Source of the DNA: Polyangium sp. 6x1
GTDB taxonomy: Bacteria; Myxococcota_A; Polyangia; Polyangiales; Polyangiaceae
NCBI RefSeq assembly: GCF_029946515.1
Contig: NZ_JARZHH010000028.1
Coordinates: forward strand, 62,001 to 126,000
Length of the DNA stretch: 64,000 nucleotides
Reading direction: 5' to 3'
Position 1 is the first letter of the stretch. Each line of letters begins with the position of its first letter. The notes under the pieces are model-generated. The model was not told the origin of the DNA. It ran no database searches and saw only the letters and a program-made list of their open reading frames with translations. This document shows, piece by piece, positions 44,758 to 53,271 of the stretch. Position numbers and translations under genes: made by a program.

Positions 44758-47520
44758 TCATTTGACGCCCTCGACGAGGTCCATGTGGATCTCGATACGT
44801 CGATTGTCCTCGCGGCCCTGCGGCGTATTGTTGTTCGCGATCGGGTTCTCCCCGCCCTTCCCCTCCGAGATCAACAGATCCGCCGGGACGCCGCGCTGGA
44901 TCAGCCCGTCGCGCACCGCCGCGGCGCGATCGGTCGAGAGTTTTTTGTTTGTCGCGGCGGCGCCCCAGCCATCGGTGAACCCGATCAACGAAACCCGCTT
45001 GAACACCGCCTTGTTCTCGACCAGCACCTTGGCGAGCTCGTCGAGGGACACCTCGCTCGCGGGCGTGAGCGTCGTCCCTTTCGAGAACTTCACGGGCGGA
45101 TTCAATCGGAGCTGCGTGCCGAAGCGCGCCACGCGCGTCACGCCAGCGGGCAGGATGAACTCGGGCTGCTTCGCGATCGTGTCCTTGAAGATCTTGTCGG
45201 CCTTGTCCGCGAGGTCCTTCACCACCTCGTACCGTTTGTCGACGTACGCCGCCTGGGCCGAGACCATGTATTCGGTCGCGCGGATCCATCCCTCGCCGTC
45301 GATCGCGCGGCAATTCCGGGTCTCGCAGATCTTCTTCGTGATGTTCGCCTCGCGGAGCGAGCTGTCGGCCGCCTCTCGCAGGGCTTCGAGTTTCTCGGCC
45401 GCGATCTTCGGATCGGACGCGTCCTTCCTGGGCTTCTGCAGCGCGGCCGAGAATTGCTCCTTGGCCTTGCCGGCGAGCTCGATCGCATACCCGAAGCGCC
45501 TGTCGACGTAGGCCTGCCGCGCCGAGGCGAGCAGCTCCTTCGCGGTCGCATACCCCGCGAGATCACGCTCGCCGCACGCCTCCTTCTCGCAGACCTGCTG
45601 CCCCACGCTCGCCTCGCGAATGAGCCCGTCGGCCTTCCGCGTGCGCTCCTCGATTTCCTCGGGGCTGCCCCGATCCGCCGTGACCTCCGCGAGGGGCTCG
45701 AGGATCGCGGAGGCGTCGTCGGCCAGGCGCATCGCGTCGGCATAACGCTTCGCCTGCCAGGCCGCGCGCGATTGCGCGAGCAGCGCATCCGCCTCCTCCA
45801 CGCGCTTCTTCGACTCGGGGGAGCGCAGCTTCGCGCGGTCGCGCAGCGAGAGCGCCCGGAAGACCCGCTCGTAGGCCGGCCGCCACGACGCGTCGACCAC
45901 CCCCTGCTTCTGCTGCTGGAGCTGCGCGAGCGCTTGCTCCATTTGCTGCATGCGGGCCGTGAGGAATTGCTCCTCGCGCGCCGCCGACCTCTCGTCGACG
46001 ATTCGCACCGTCGTCCCCGGCGGCGCCGGTGGCACGGGCGGCGGCTGCTGGACGACGTACACGGGGGCCTGAGGTTGCGGCTGCGTGGGCCGCGGTTGCG
46101 TGGGCTGCGGCTGCGCGGGCTGCGGCGCGCTCGGAGGCCGCGCGGCGGGGGCCTGTGCAGGCGCCGCGGGCTTCGCCACGGCCTTCGCGGGCTCCGGCGC
46201 CTTCACCTTCGAAAGCACGACGAGCGCGCGATTGGCGAAGTCTTCCGCCTCCTCGTACGATTTTCTCCCGAGCCATGAATCCGCATTCGAGAGCAGCAGG
46301 TTGCCCTGCAAAACCCCCGGATCGTTCGGGTTCACGGCTTGCGCCCGCGCGCTCTCGATCTGCGCCTTCTGGATCGCCACGACGGCCTTCTTGCGGGCCG
46401 CCTCCTCCGCGTCCTCCGCGCGCCGCTGGCTCGGCTGCGCTGCTGTCCCCGCCCCAGGCATCGGGACCGCTAAGAAACCGGATTTGTCGCAGGCGCGGAA
46501 CCGCTCGTCGGCGCGCAGCGCATATTCGTACGCATGCTCGTAATCGGCGACCTGGAATCGCTTCTGCGCAAGCGCGAGCATCGCCTCCATCTCGCGGAAC
46601 GGCCCCGGGCACCGCTGATCCTTCAGCTCGCCGAGCGCCTCCGCGCGCCGCAGCTCCAGCGATACGAGCATCTTGTCGGCGAGCTCGTCGATCGACGGCG
46701 CAGCGGCGCGCGTCCCGCCCGCACGCGGACGCGGCGGCGCAGCGCGCGGCGCCTCGACGTTCGCCGCCACGGGCGACGGATTCGTCTCCTCCGCTCGCCT
46801 CGGCTCCGTCGGCGCGAAAGGCGCGGGCTTTTCGCCCTCGGGTGTCGCCGCCCCCTTGTCCTTCTCCGTGACGCTGCCGAGCGCCGACACGAACGAAGCC
46901 GCCGCGGACTGGCCCGCATTCGCTGCCTCCGCATACGATTTCACCTCGAAGGCATCGACGGCGACTTCGAGCAACGCCTGCCCTTGCTGAAAATAGACGC
47001 CCGCCGAGCCCGTGGTCGCGCCTTTTTCGAGCGCCGTCGATTGTTTTTCGCGCGCCCGGTCGATGGCCCGCATGGCCCGGGCCGCCTCGGGCGAGCTCTT
47101 GCTTTGCTCTTCGAGCTTCCGGAGCCGCGTCTCCAGCTCGATCTTCCGCCGCTCCTCCTCGCTCTCGCCCGCGGCCTTGTCGACGACGCGCAAGAGCCGC
47201 TCCGCCTCGTCACGCTCGGCCAGGTTTTTCGCGGACGTGAAGAGCTGGATGGCCTGGTATGCGTAGAGCGCCGCTCGCTCGGAATCACCGATGCCATGCG
47301 CCGACTTCGCGCGACGCAGCAAATCACGCGCCTCCGCCACGAGCTCGGGCCGGGCAATCTTGATGTCGCCGGCGTCCTTGCGCGCGAGGAGCCGATCCGC
47401 CTCGGCGAGCGGCGCCGGAGGCGGCGTCGACGCGCACGCTGCGACGAGGAGCGCAGGAGCAAAACGCGCCGCGAGGAGGAAGGCGCCCGGGAGCCGCGAA
47501 AGGAAGCGTGATCGTGCCAT
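44758..47520 (-). CDS. Large OmpA-tailed lipoprotein with repeated helical segments
   Basis: 920 residues. Lipobox LLVAAC near the N-terminus; then several alpha-helical repeats of DUF4398 type (AEARDLLRRAKSAHGIGDSE, SRAAWQAKRYADAMRLADDA, ASARQAYVDRRFGYAIELAG). Two short loops carry Cys pairs (VCEKEAC, ICETRNC). A Pro/Gln-rich linker lies near residues 465-510. The last 110 residues are an OmpA-type peptidoglycan-binding domain (SLIGFTDGWG, ALSTDRA..V-like LSTDRAAAVRDGLIQRGVP, NRRIEI). It is likely lipid-anchored in the outer membrane and tied to the wall. ATG at 47518-47520 follows GGAG and lies four bases after the previous stop. Confidence 0.9.
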   Translation of the reverse strand: MARSRFLSRLPGAFLLAARFAPALLVAACASTPPPAPLAEADRLLARKDAGDIKIARPELVAEARDLLRRAKSAHGIGDSERAALYAYQAIQLFTSAKNLAERDEAERLLRVVDKAAGESEEERRKIELETRLRKLEEQSKSSPEAARAMRAIDRAREKQSTALEKGATTGSAGVYFQQGQALLEVAVDAFEVKSYAEAANAGQSAAASFVSALGSVTEKDKGAATPEGEKPAPFAPTEPRRAEETNPSPVAANVEAPRAAPPRPRAGGTRAAAPSIDELADKMLVSLELRRAEALGELKDQRCPGPFREMEAMLALAQKRFQVADYEHAYEYALRADERFRACDKSGFLAVPMPGAGTAAQPSQRRAEDAEEAARKKAVVAIQKAQIESARAQAVNPNDPGVLQGNLLLSNADSWLGRKSYEEAEDFANRALVVLSKVKAPEPAKAVAKPAAPAQAPAARPPSAPQPAQPQPTQPRPTQPQPQAPVYVVQQPPPVPPAPPGTTVRIVDERSAAREEQFLTARMQQMEQALAQLQQQKQGVVDASWRPAYERVFRALSLRDRAKLRSPESKKRVEEADALLAQSRAAWQAKRYADAMRLADDASAILEPLAEVTADRGSPEEIEERTRKADGLIREASVGQQVCEKEACGERDLAGYATAKELLASARQAYVDRRFGYAIELAGKAKEQFSAALQKPRKDASDPKIAAEKLEALREAADSSLREANITKKICETRNCRAIDGEGWIRATEYMVSAQAAYVDKRYEVVKDLADKADKIFKDTIAKQPEFILPAGVTRVARFGTQLRLNPPVKFSKGTTLTPASEVSLDELAKVLVENKAVFKRVSLIGFTDGWGAAATNKKLSTDRAAAVRDGLIQRGVPADLLISEGKGGENPIANNNTPQGREDNRRIEIHMDLVEGVK

Positions 47521-47524
47521 ACCA

Positions 47525-47932
47525 TCACTCCGGGGTTTCATCGGCCGTCGGCGCGAGCGCCTGCTCCCTGCGCTTTCCGAGCTTGTCCTCCGCCCGGCGC
47601 CGCGCGTAATGCGTCTGGATCATCGAGAGCTGCCCCTCGGCGGTCGTGAGGTAAAGGTCGGCCCGCTCGTCGACCTTGCCTTCCTTGGCCTCGGCCTCGG
47701 CCGTGACGATCCACGTCTCGGCCCGCTGCAAATCGAGGCGGACCTCGTTCGCGAGCGGATCGGCCTTCACCTTCTCGAAGGCGCCCCGGACGCGGAGGAT
47801 CCGCTCGTTCACCTCGAGCGCCGTGGCCGGATAAGGCCCGTAATTGCGACCGCAGCCGGACAGCGCAGCCATGGAGAGGCCGAAGAGGGCGGCGAGGACG
47901 ATGGCTCGGGAGCGACGAACGAGCGAATGCAT
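47525..47932 (-). CDS. Small helical lipoprotein, DUF4398-like
   Basis: A 135-residue lipoprotein: lipobox MAALSGC, then GRNYGPYPATALEVNERIL and a long helical region (LDLQRAETWIVTAEAEAKEG, LTTAEGQLSMIQTHYARRRA). It resembles the repeats of the large lipoprotein encoded four bases downstream and probably packs against it. The start ATG at 47930-47932 is the first that begins the signal peptide; an upstream open frame runs over the previous gene. Part of the envelope operon. Confidence 0.8.
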   Translation of the reverse strand: MHSLVRRSRAIVLAALFGLSMAALSGCGRNYGPYPATALEVNERILRVRGAFEKVKADPLANEVRLDLQRAETWIVTAEAEAKEGKVDERADLYLTTAEGQLSMIQTHYARRRAEDKLGKRREQALAPTADETPE

Positions 47933-47951
47933 GGGCGTCCGAGGCCTCCGG

Positions 47952-49568
47952 TCAGAAGATGGCCGCCTGGAGACGCAGGCGGAACGTGTGGGCGAACTGG
48001 TTCGGCACGACCGCGGCGGCGTCGCGCCGGAGCACGGCCGTGTACACCACGGAGGCGAACCGCGAGAGGCGCAGGCTCGCAATGTTGTCCCATCGATAAA
48101 TGGGCCTGTACGTCGCGCCGAGGAACTCGCCAAACTGATCCGAGTCCACGAACAGATCGAGGCGGCTCTTCACGGAGAGCACCTTGAACAACGTGAACCC
48201 GACGAGCCCCGACGCCTCCGCGCCGTAATCGAAGGCGTCCGGGAGCGCGATCAGATCGAGGTTCGCGCCCGAGCGCGCCTGGACGTACCGCCCGCCGCCG
48301 TAAAACGATTGCCGCATCGCGGCGCCGGCCCGGACGCCCAGCGTGATGCCGAGGAAATCGACGCGTGTCCCGAAGCCCGCGCCCTCCTGGAGGAACAGGG
48401 GAAACCCACCGGAGAACGTCTCGAGCTCGTCGCTCGCGAGATAATCGCCCTGCTTCACCACCTTTCCCTGCGCGTCGCGCGTCGTCGCCCGGTACGGCGC
48501 TTCGTCGCGATACGTGGTGTTGAAGACGGTCGCATACCCCATCGCGTGGGCATAAGGGCCGAGGATGCCCACGACGCGATAATTGTAGAGCAGCTCCGCG
48601 CTCACCTCGTCGACGACCTTGCGGAGCGGGAACGCCTGCTCGACGGGCGAGGTCAAGGAGAGGACCATCTCGTCGATGCCGACGTTGAGCTGGGCGAGGT
48701 GACGGCCGGAGTCGTAGGCGCCCTCGAAGCTCGTGAAACCGCCCGCCATGAAGACGTCGCCGTTGTACGTGGAGAACTGGTTCATCCGCTGGGCGAACGA
48801 CACGTCGCCGCCGATGACCCATTGCACGCGCCACGGGCTCGGCTCGTAGTCGGCCTCGGGGCGCCCGAACTCGGTCCGTACGATCTTGCCGTCCTCGACG
48901 ACGACGCGGTAGTCGATGAGCTCGCCGCCGCCGACCTGAATGGCGATCGAATTCACGCTCGCGTTCGGGTTCGTGCCGAGCGCGAAGAGATACCGCCCCG
49001 GCGGCAGGATCAGCGCCTCCGGCTTCGCCGCCTTGTCGACCGAGGTCGCCACGGGGCCATACACGCGGGCCCCGTCCGCGGACGCGACCACGAACTTGTC
49101 CTCGATCGGCGCCTTTCGATCGTCGACGAGGCTCACGCGGAGCACACCGAAATTTTGCGCCGCCGTGACGGTCATTCCTTTGACCACCGTCACGTCGCTC
49201 GAAGCCCGGAGCGCCTCGGGCCCCGAGCCTACGAGCACGCGATATTGGCCCGGCGGCACGGGGATCCGCTCGCCGATGTATCCCCGCGCGACCGTCTCCC
49301 CCTCGTACTGCACGAGCACGCTCGCGCCCGGCAGCCTCCCCGCGGGGCTCGGCACGAATACGGCGCCGTACCCGGTGGGCAGGGGCGTGATATCCATGTC
49401 GAGCTGATCCTGAACGGACATTCCGGATGTGCGCTTCGTCGGCGCGGCCGGTGTCGTCTGGGCGAGCGCGGGCGCGACAAAGAGCGCCCCGACGATCGAG
49501 AGGGCCACGGCGCCGGGGAGGTGATGGAATGCGCGGCCGTTTCGCGAAAAGGGAAGGAGTTGGTTCAC
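47952..49568 (-). CDS. Outer-membrane beta-barrel protein with N-terminal PEGA-like segment
   Basis: The 538-residue protein has a signal peptide (AVALSIVGALFVAPALAQ), about 150 residues of extracytoplasmic beta-sandwich repeats (VPPGQYRVLVGSGPEALRAS, ILPPGRYLFALGTN) like PEGA modules, then a large barrel with aromatic-rich strands (FNTTYRDEAPYRATT, GRYVQARSGANLDLIAL) ending RLRLQAAIF, a Phe-terminal barrel signal. GTG at 49566-49568 starts it; AGGAGG is 12 bases upstream. First gene of the six-gene envelope run; it lies 19 bases before the small lipoprotein. Divergent from the choice-of-anchor gene. Confidence 0.83.
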   Translation of the reverse strand: MNQLLPFSRNGRAFHHLPGAVALSIVGALFVAPALAQTTPAAPTKRTSGMSVQDQLDMDITPLPTGYGAVFVPSPAGRLPGASVLVQYEGETVARGYIGERIPVPPGQYRVLVGSGPEALRASSDVTVVKGMTVTAAQNFGVLRVSLVDDRKAPIEDKFVVASADGARVYGPVATSVDKAAKPEALILPPGRYLFALGTNPNASVNSIAIQVGGGELIDYRVVVEDGKIVRTEFGRPEADYEPSPWRVQWVIGGDVSFAQRMNQFSTYNGDVFMAGGFTSFEGAYDSGRHLAQLNVGIDEMVLSLTSPVEQAFPLRKVVDEVSAELLYNYRVVGILGPYAHAMGYATVFNTTYRDEAPYRATTRDAQGKVVKQGDYLASDELETFSGGFPLFLQEGAGFGTRVDFLGITLGVRAGAAMRQSFYGGGRYVQARSGANLDLIALPDAFDYGAEASGLVGFTLFKVLSVKSRLDLFVDSDQFGEFLGATYRPIYRWDNIASLRLSRFASVVYTAVLRRDAAAVVPNQFAHTFRLRLQAAIF

Positions 49569-49782
49569 GGCGTGGCCATTCCTCCTGGCGGCGTGTGCGT
49601 GGGCACGCGGGGGCGGTCTTTGGGCATCGTACGATCGAAGCGCGGGAAATGTCCAGGAACGGATCGGATCGGACCTGGACACCTCGCACAACGGGAGCGA
49701 AAAATTCCTGCGCGGTCTCCAGCACCGGGGTGGTTATCGCGGCATCGGATGGCGGCGTCCGATGATTCCCGGGAGTACATGC

Positions 49783-51105
49783 ATGAGACCTGCCCTCGTT
49801 TTCTCCACGGCGGTGTCCGCCATGGTCTATGTGTCGAGCGCCTCGGCGCTCGACATCACGCCGATCGGCGATGCCAGCACGCTCGCGAGCGCGATCCAGA
49901 GCACCGGGAGCGCGATCACCGTCACGTCCGCAAGCTATAGCGGCGCGGAGAGTGCGGCGGGGACTTACACGGCGGGTCCGCTCGGCATTCCGGACGGTGC
50001 CCTCCTCACGTCGGGCGGCGCCGTGCTCGCGCTTCCCCCGAACGACAGCGGGGCCACGACCCAGGTCAACAACCTCCCTGGCGATCCGCTCTGCGACGCG
50101 CTGATCCCGGGCTTCACGAGCTTCGACGCGGCCAAGCTCACGATCACGTTCGACCTCGCAGCGGGCTTCGACGGCATTTCGTTCCAATCGATCTTCGGCT
50201 CCGAGGAGTTCCCGGAGTTCGTCGGTTCGAGCTTCAATGACGTGTACGGCGTGTACCTCAACGGCGTACAGATTGCCTTCGACGAAAACGGGAACCCCAT
50301 CACGATCAACGGCCCGTTCTTCTCGTCCGTGGACGTCGTCACCGATACCGAGACCGAATACGACGGTTCGACGAAGCTCCTGACGACCCAAGCCCCGCTC
50401 GCCGGAGGCTCCACGGGCAACGTGCTCGAGATCGTCATCTGCGACGGGGGGGATTTCGTCCTCGATAGCGGCGTCTTCATCGCCGGCCTGAACGGCTGCG
50501 TCGGGGACAACTGCAGCGGCACGGTGCCCTGTGAGCTCGTCGACAACGACGGCGACGGCGCAAACTCTTGCGACGATTGTGACGACACGGACCCCACTGT
50601 GCATCCGGGCGCCGCCGAGACATGCAATGAGGTCGACGACGACTGCGACAGCGAGGTCGACGAGGGCGGCGTCTGCTGTCCGGACGCGGACGCCGACGGC
50701 GCCTGCGACGGGTACGACAACTGCCTCGGTGTCGCGAATGCCGATCAATACGACACAGACGGCGACGGCCACGGCGATGCCTGCGACCCGTGCATGTACG
50801 ATTCCGAAAACGACAGCGACGGCGACGGGATATGCGGGGACGTCGACCAGTGCGAATACACCGAGCCGGAAACGGCCCCGACGGTGAAGCTCGGCGTGAA
50901 CCGCTTCGCCGACACGGACGGGGACGGGGTCTTCGATACGGTATTGCCGAAGGGCGTCGGCCCGCAGAGGACCTATACGCTCGAGGATACGGGCGGCTGT
51001 AGCTGCACGCAGATCATCGAGGCGCTCGGCGTCGGCGATGGGCACATGAAATTCGGCTGTAGCATCAGCGTCATGGATACGTGGGTGAGCCTCGTGCACC
51101 CGTGA
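49783..51105 (+). CDS. Choice-of-anchor L / MopE-type secreted protein
   Basis: A 440-residue exported protein. The signal peptide is followed by a choice-of-anchor L-type domain (FDLAAGFDGISFQSIFGSEE, GVYLNGVQIAFDENGN). Then come a MopE-like metal-binding module (SCDDCDDTDPTVHPGAAE, CNEVDDDCDSEVDEG) and thrombospondin type 3-like calcium-binding repeats (DTDGDGHGDACDPC, DSDGDGICGDVDQC). The C-terminus is a short Cys-rich end without a clear MYXO-CTERM tail. Probably a calcium- or copper-binding surface protein. ATG at 49783 has GGGAG upstream; divergent from the envelope operon by 214 bases. Confidence 0.87.
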   Translation: MRPALVFSTAVSAMVYVSSASALDITPIGDASTLASAIQSTGSAITVTSASYSGAESAAGTYTAGPLGIPDGALLTSGGAVLALPPNDSGATTQVNNLPGDPLCDALIPGFTSFDAAKLTITFDLAAGFDGISFQSIFGSEEFPEFVGSSFNDVYGVYLNGVQIAFDENGNPITINGPFFSSVDVVTDTETEYDGSTKLLTTQAPLAGGSTGNVLEIVICDGGDFVLDSGVFIAGLNGCVGDNCSGTVPCELVDNDGDGANSCDDCDDTDPTVHPGAAETCNEVDDDCDSEVDEGGVCCPDADADGACDGYDNCLGVANADQYDTDGDGHGDACDPCMYDSENDSDGDGICGDVDQCEYTEPETAPTVKLGVNRFADTDGDGVFDTVLPKGVGPQRTYTLEDTGGCSCTQIIEALGVGDGHMKFGCSISVMDTWVSLVHP

Positions 51106-51115
51106 ATCCACGCAT

Positions 51116-51160
51116 CGTGCGCCCGTGGGGCGGCCCTCCGCCGCTCCCACGGGCCGCACG
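51116..51160. terminator. GC-rich hairpin between convergent genes
   Basis: CGTGC-GCCCGTGGG (51116-51129) pairs with CCCACGGGC-C-GCACG (51146-51160): a 9-bp plus 5-bp stem with a one-base bulge. It lies just after the choice-of-anchor gene and before the stop of the opposite gene. There is no T-run, so termination would be by structure or it may protect mRNA ends. Confidence 0.5.
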
Positions 51161-51168
51161 GGTGGACG

Positions 51169-51867
51169 TCACGCGTCCGCGGGCGGGAGGGGCTCTGCGG
51201 CCCCGCCGTCTTCGCTCACGGTCATGGCGGCGTCGGCCTCCGCGAGCGCCGGGAAGATGACGTCCTGGGTCACGCGATCCCGCGGGAACGCGGCGCGGAC
51301 CTGGCCCATGATCCGGTCGACGGTATCGTGGTGCGCTTCGCGAAGCGCGACCTCGAGCTTGAATGCCTCGTCATGCGCCGAGAGCGCCGCCAGATGCACG
51401 GCGACGGCCGCCTCGAAGCTCACGAGTGCGGCTTTCAGCTTCGGCAGCCACGCCCCCCGGTACGCCTCGATGCCCGAGGCCTTCGAATTCTCCAGCCGCT
51501 CGACGAGCTCCCGCAGCGGCTTCACTTGCCGCTTCCCGACGGGGGCGAGGACGGGCTTCGAGCCTTTCGGAAAGACGCTCGCGCAGATCCGCCCGCGCCT
51601 GCCGCCGTCCTCCATTTCGGCCGCGCGGAGGGCGAGCCGAATGATGCGCTCGACGCTGTACTCGCCAAAGCGGAGCGCGGCGCGCGTCCGGACGACGGAG
51701 ACATGGAGGACGCGTCGCTTGTCGTGCTGGGCCGCGAGGGCGTCGTTGACGGTCTGGATATCGGCGGCGGCGGCGGCCATCTCGGGAAACGAGGAGAGGC
51801 CGGCGGCGAGCTCGACGCCATACTCGAAACGAACGGTCGACGAGGCATTGCTGCGATACTTGCGCAT
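51169..51867 (-). CDS. Unknown helical cytoplasmic protein
   Basis: A 232-residue product with no signal peptide or membrane segment. Mostly alpha-helical with long charged helices: DIQTVNDALAAQHDKRRVLH, AALVSFEAAVAVHLAALSAH. A short basic stretch (GRRGRICASVFPKGSKPVLA) lies in the centre. I do not recognise the family. Coding quality is good and the frame has no competing reading. The 470-base gap upstream contains the minisatellite. Confidence 0.65.
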   Translation of the reverse strand: MRKYRSNASSTVRFEYGVELAAGLSSFPEMAAAAADIQTVNDALAAQHDKRRVLHVSVVRTRAALRFGEYSVERIIRLALRAAEMEDGGRRGRICASVFPKGSKPVLAPVGKRQVKPLRELVERLENSKASGIEAYRGAWLPKLKAALVSFEAAVAVHLAALSAHDEAFKLEVALREAHHDTVDRIMGQVRAAFPRDRVTQDVIFPALAEADAAMTVSEDGGAAEPLPPADA

Positions 51868-52337
51868 GAGGTCATCCCTGGGCCCGAGGCCCGGTCTGGT
51901 TGGTTCCGGAATCCCTGCCGCGCCCCTCGCGTCGGCGGGTCCCCGTTGAACGGAGACGGGAACTTTCCATTCGGGTCAGAGCAGGAGTTCAACGTTCGGA
52001 GCGACGCGCGAGGGTCGGCGCGGGGCGAGGGGCGCGCGCCGCCGTGACGCGAAGCCGTCGGCGTCGCGTCGAGGGCCGAGCGTCCGCGCGACGTGACAAG
52101 GTCGCCACGAGGCGAGGGCCGCGCGCCGCCGTGACGCGAGACCGTCGGCGTCGTGAGGAGGCGCCCACGTCGACGTGACGTGACGGGGTCGACGCGGGGC
52201 GAGGGCCGCGCGCCGCCGTGACGTGCCGCGGTTCGAAGCGGATCGAGGGGCGCGCGTCACCGTGACGCGAGGGGGTCAGCCCGCGGCGAGGGAGAAGGAC
52301 ACGATTCTACGGGAGGCCCGGGAGCGAAGGCGCCCCT
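51868..52337. other. Gene-free gap holding a minisatellite
   Basis: No convincing gene lies in this 470-base gap between the unknown helical gene and tesB. The repeat array at 52003-52275 takes up more than half of it; the remainder must include the promoter of the gene ending at 51867's upstream side. Confidence 0.6.
52003..52275. repeat. 43/87-bp tandem minisatellite
   Basis: GCGCCGCCGTGACG recurs at 52036, 52123 and 52210, exactly 87 bases apart. A related GCGTCACCGTGACG at 52254 is one half-unit (44 bases) on, and half-unit matches (GCGCGACGTGAC) occur between the main copies. Each long unit contains GGCGAGGGCC and variants of GTCGGCGTCG. Units differ by several bases. Because 87 is divisible by 3, both strands translate as repeated 29-residue Arg/Ala-rich peptides, but no start or family supports coding. 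Confidence 0.8.
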
Positions 52338-53204
52338 TTACGCCCGCTTCCGCCGCCGCAACAGCCCTTCCTGCGCGGTGGACGCGACGAGGCGGCCATC
52401 CCGCGCAAAGACGCTGCCCCGCACGAGCCCACGCGCGCCCGACGCCGACGGGCTGTGGACCACGTGCAAGAGCCAATCATCCATCCGGAAGGGCCGGTGA
52501 AACCACATCACGTGATCGATGCTCGCGACCTGCATCGAAAAATCGAGCCACGTGACGCCGTGGGGGCGCAGCGCGGTCGTGACGAAGGAATAGTCCGACG
52601 CATACGCGAGCAAGTACCGGTGCAGCGCCGGATCGTCGGGGAGGGGCCCGGCCGCGCGTATCCAGACGGCCTCGTGGGGCTCTTTCTTTTCCGGATGAAA
52701 GGGGTCGATCGGGCTCACGTGGCGAATCTCGATCGGCTGCTCGGCGGCGGCGCGGGTGCGGAAGGGCTCGGGGATCTTATGCGCCAGGCGGGCCCAGCGC
52801 TCGCGCTCGCTGAAAAGCCCGTCCGGGCCCGGGACGTTCTCCATGGCATCCGCGTGCTCCAGGCCTTCTTCCTCGATCTGGAACGAGGCGGACATGTTGA
52901 AGATGGGCTGACCATTCTGGATGGCCACCACGCGGCGGGTCGTGAAGCTTTGCCCGTCGCGGATGCGGTCGACGTCGTAGACGATGGGCTTGCGCGCATC
53001 GCCGGGGCGCAGGAAATACGCGTGGAGGGAATGGACCTGGCGCTCGGCGGGCACGGTCTGCGCGGCGGCAGAGAGCGCCTGGCCGAGCACCTGACCGCCA
53101 AAGACCTGACCCCAGCCAAGGTCCTGGCTCTGGCCCCGAAAAAGGTTGGTCTCGATCCTCTCCAGCGAGAGCAGCTCGATCAGCTCGGACAGCACGCGGC
53201 TCAT
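52338..53204 (-). CDS. tesB: Acyl-CoA thioesterase II
   Basis: A 288-residue double-hotdog thioesterase that hydrolyses acyl-CoA to free fatty acid and CoA. It aligns end to end with E. coli TesB: LFRGQSQDLG, VFGGQVLGQAL, SLHAYFLRPGD, LAYASDYSF (catalytic Asp), IDHVMWFHRP and STAQEG (catalytic Gln). The family's third active-site position, Thr before Ile-Asp-His, is Ser here (VASIDH). ATG at 53204 gives the same N-terminus as E. coli; two further in-frame ATGs upstream are less likely. The unknown zinc-cluster gene lies 67 bases upstream on the same strand. Confidence 0.94.
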   Translation of the reverse strand: MSRVLSELIELLSLERIETNLFRGQSQDLGWGQVFGGQVLGQALSAAAQTVPAERQVHSLHAYFLRPGDARKPIVYDVDRIRDGQSFTTRRVVAIQNGQPIFNMSASFQIEEEGLEHADAMENVPGPDGLFSERERWARLAHKIPEPFRTRAAAEQPIEIRHVSPIDPFHPEKKEPHEAVWIRAAGPLPDDPALHRYLLAYASDYSFVTTALRPHGVTWLDFSMQVASIDHVMWFHRPFRMDDWLLHVVHSPSASGARGLVRGSVFARDGRLVASTAQEGLLRRRKRA

Positions 53205-53271
53205 GGTGCTGCGCGTCATAGTGGACGCACGGCCCGGCCGGCAAGAGGTCAATTGCGTGACGGAATGGCGC

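Noticed and set aside
51900-52260. Small repetitive Arg-rich proteins on both strands of the minisatellite
   Set aside because: Their repetition simply mirrors the 87-base DNA period. There is no ribosome-binding site or known family.
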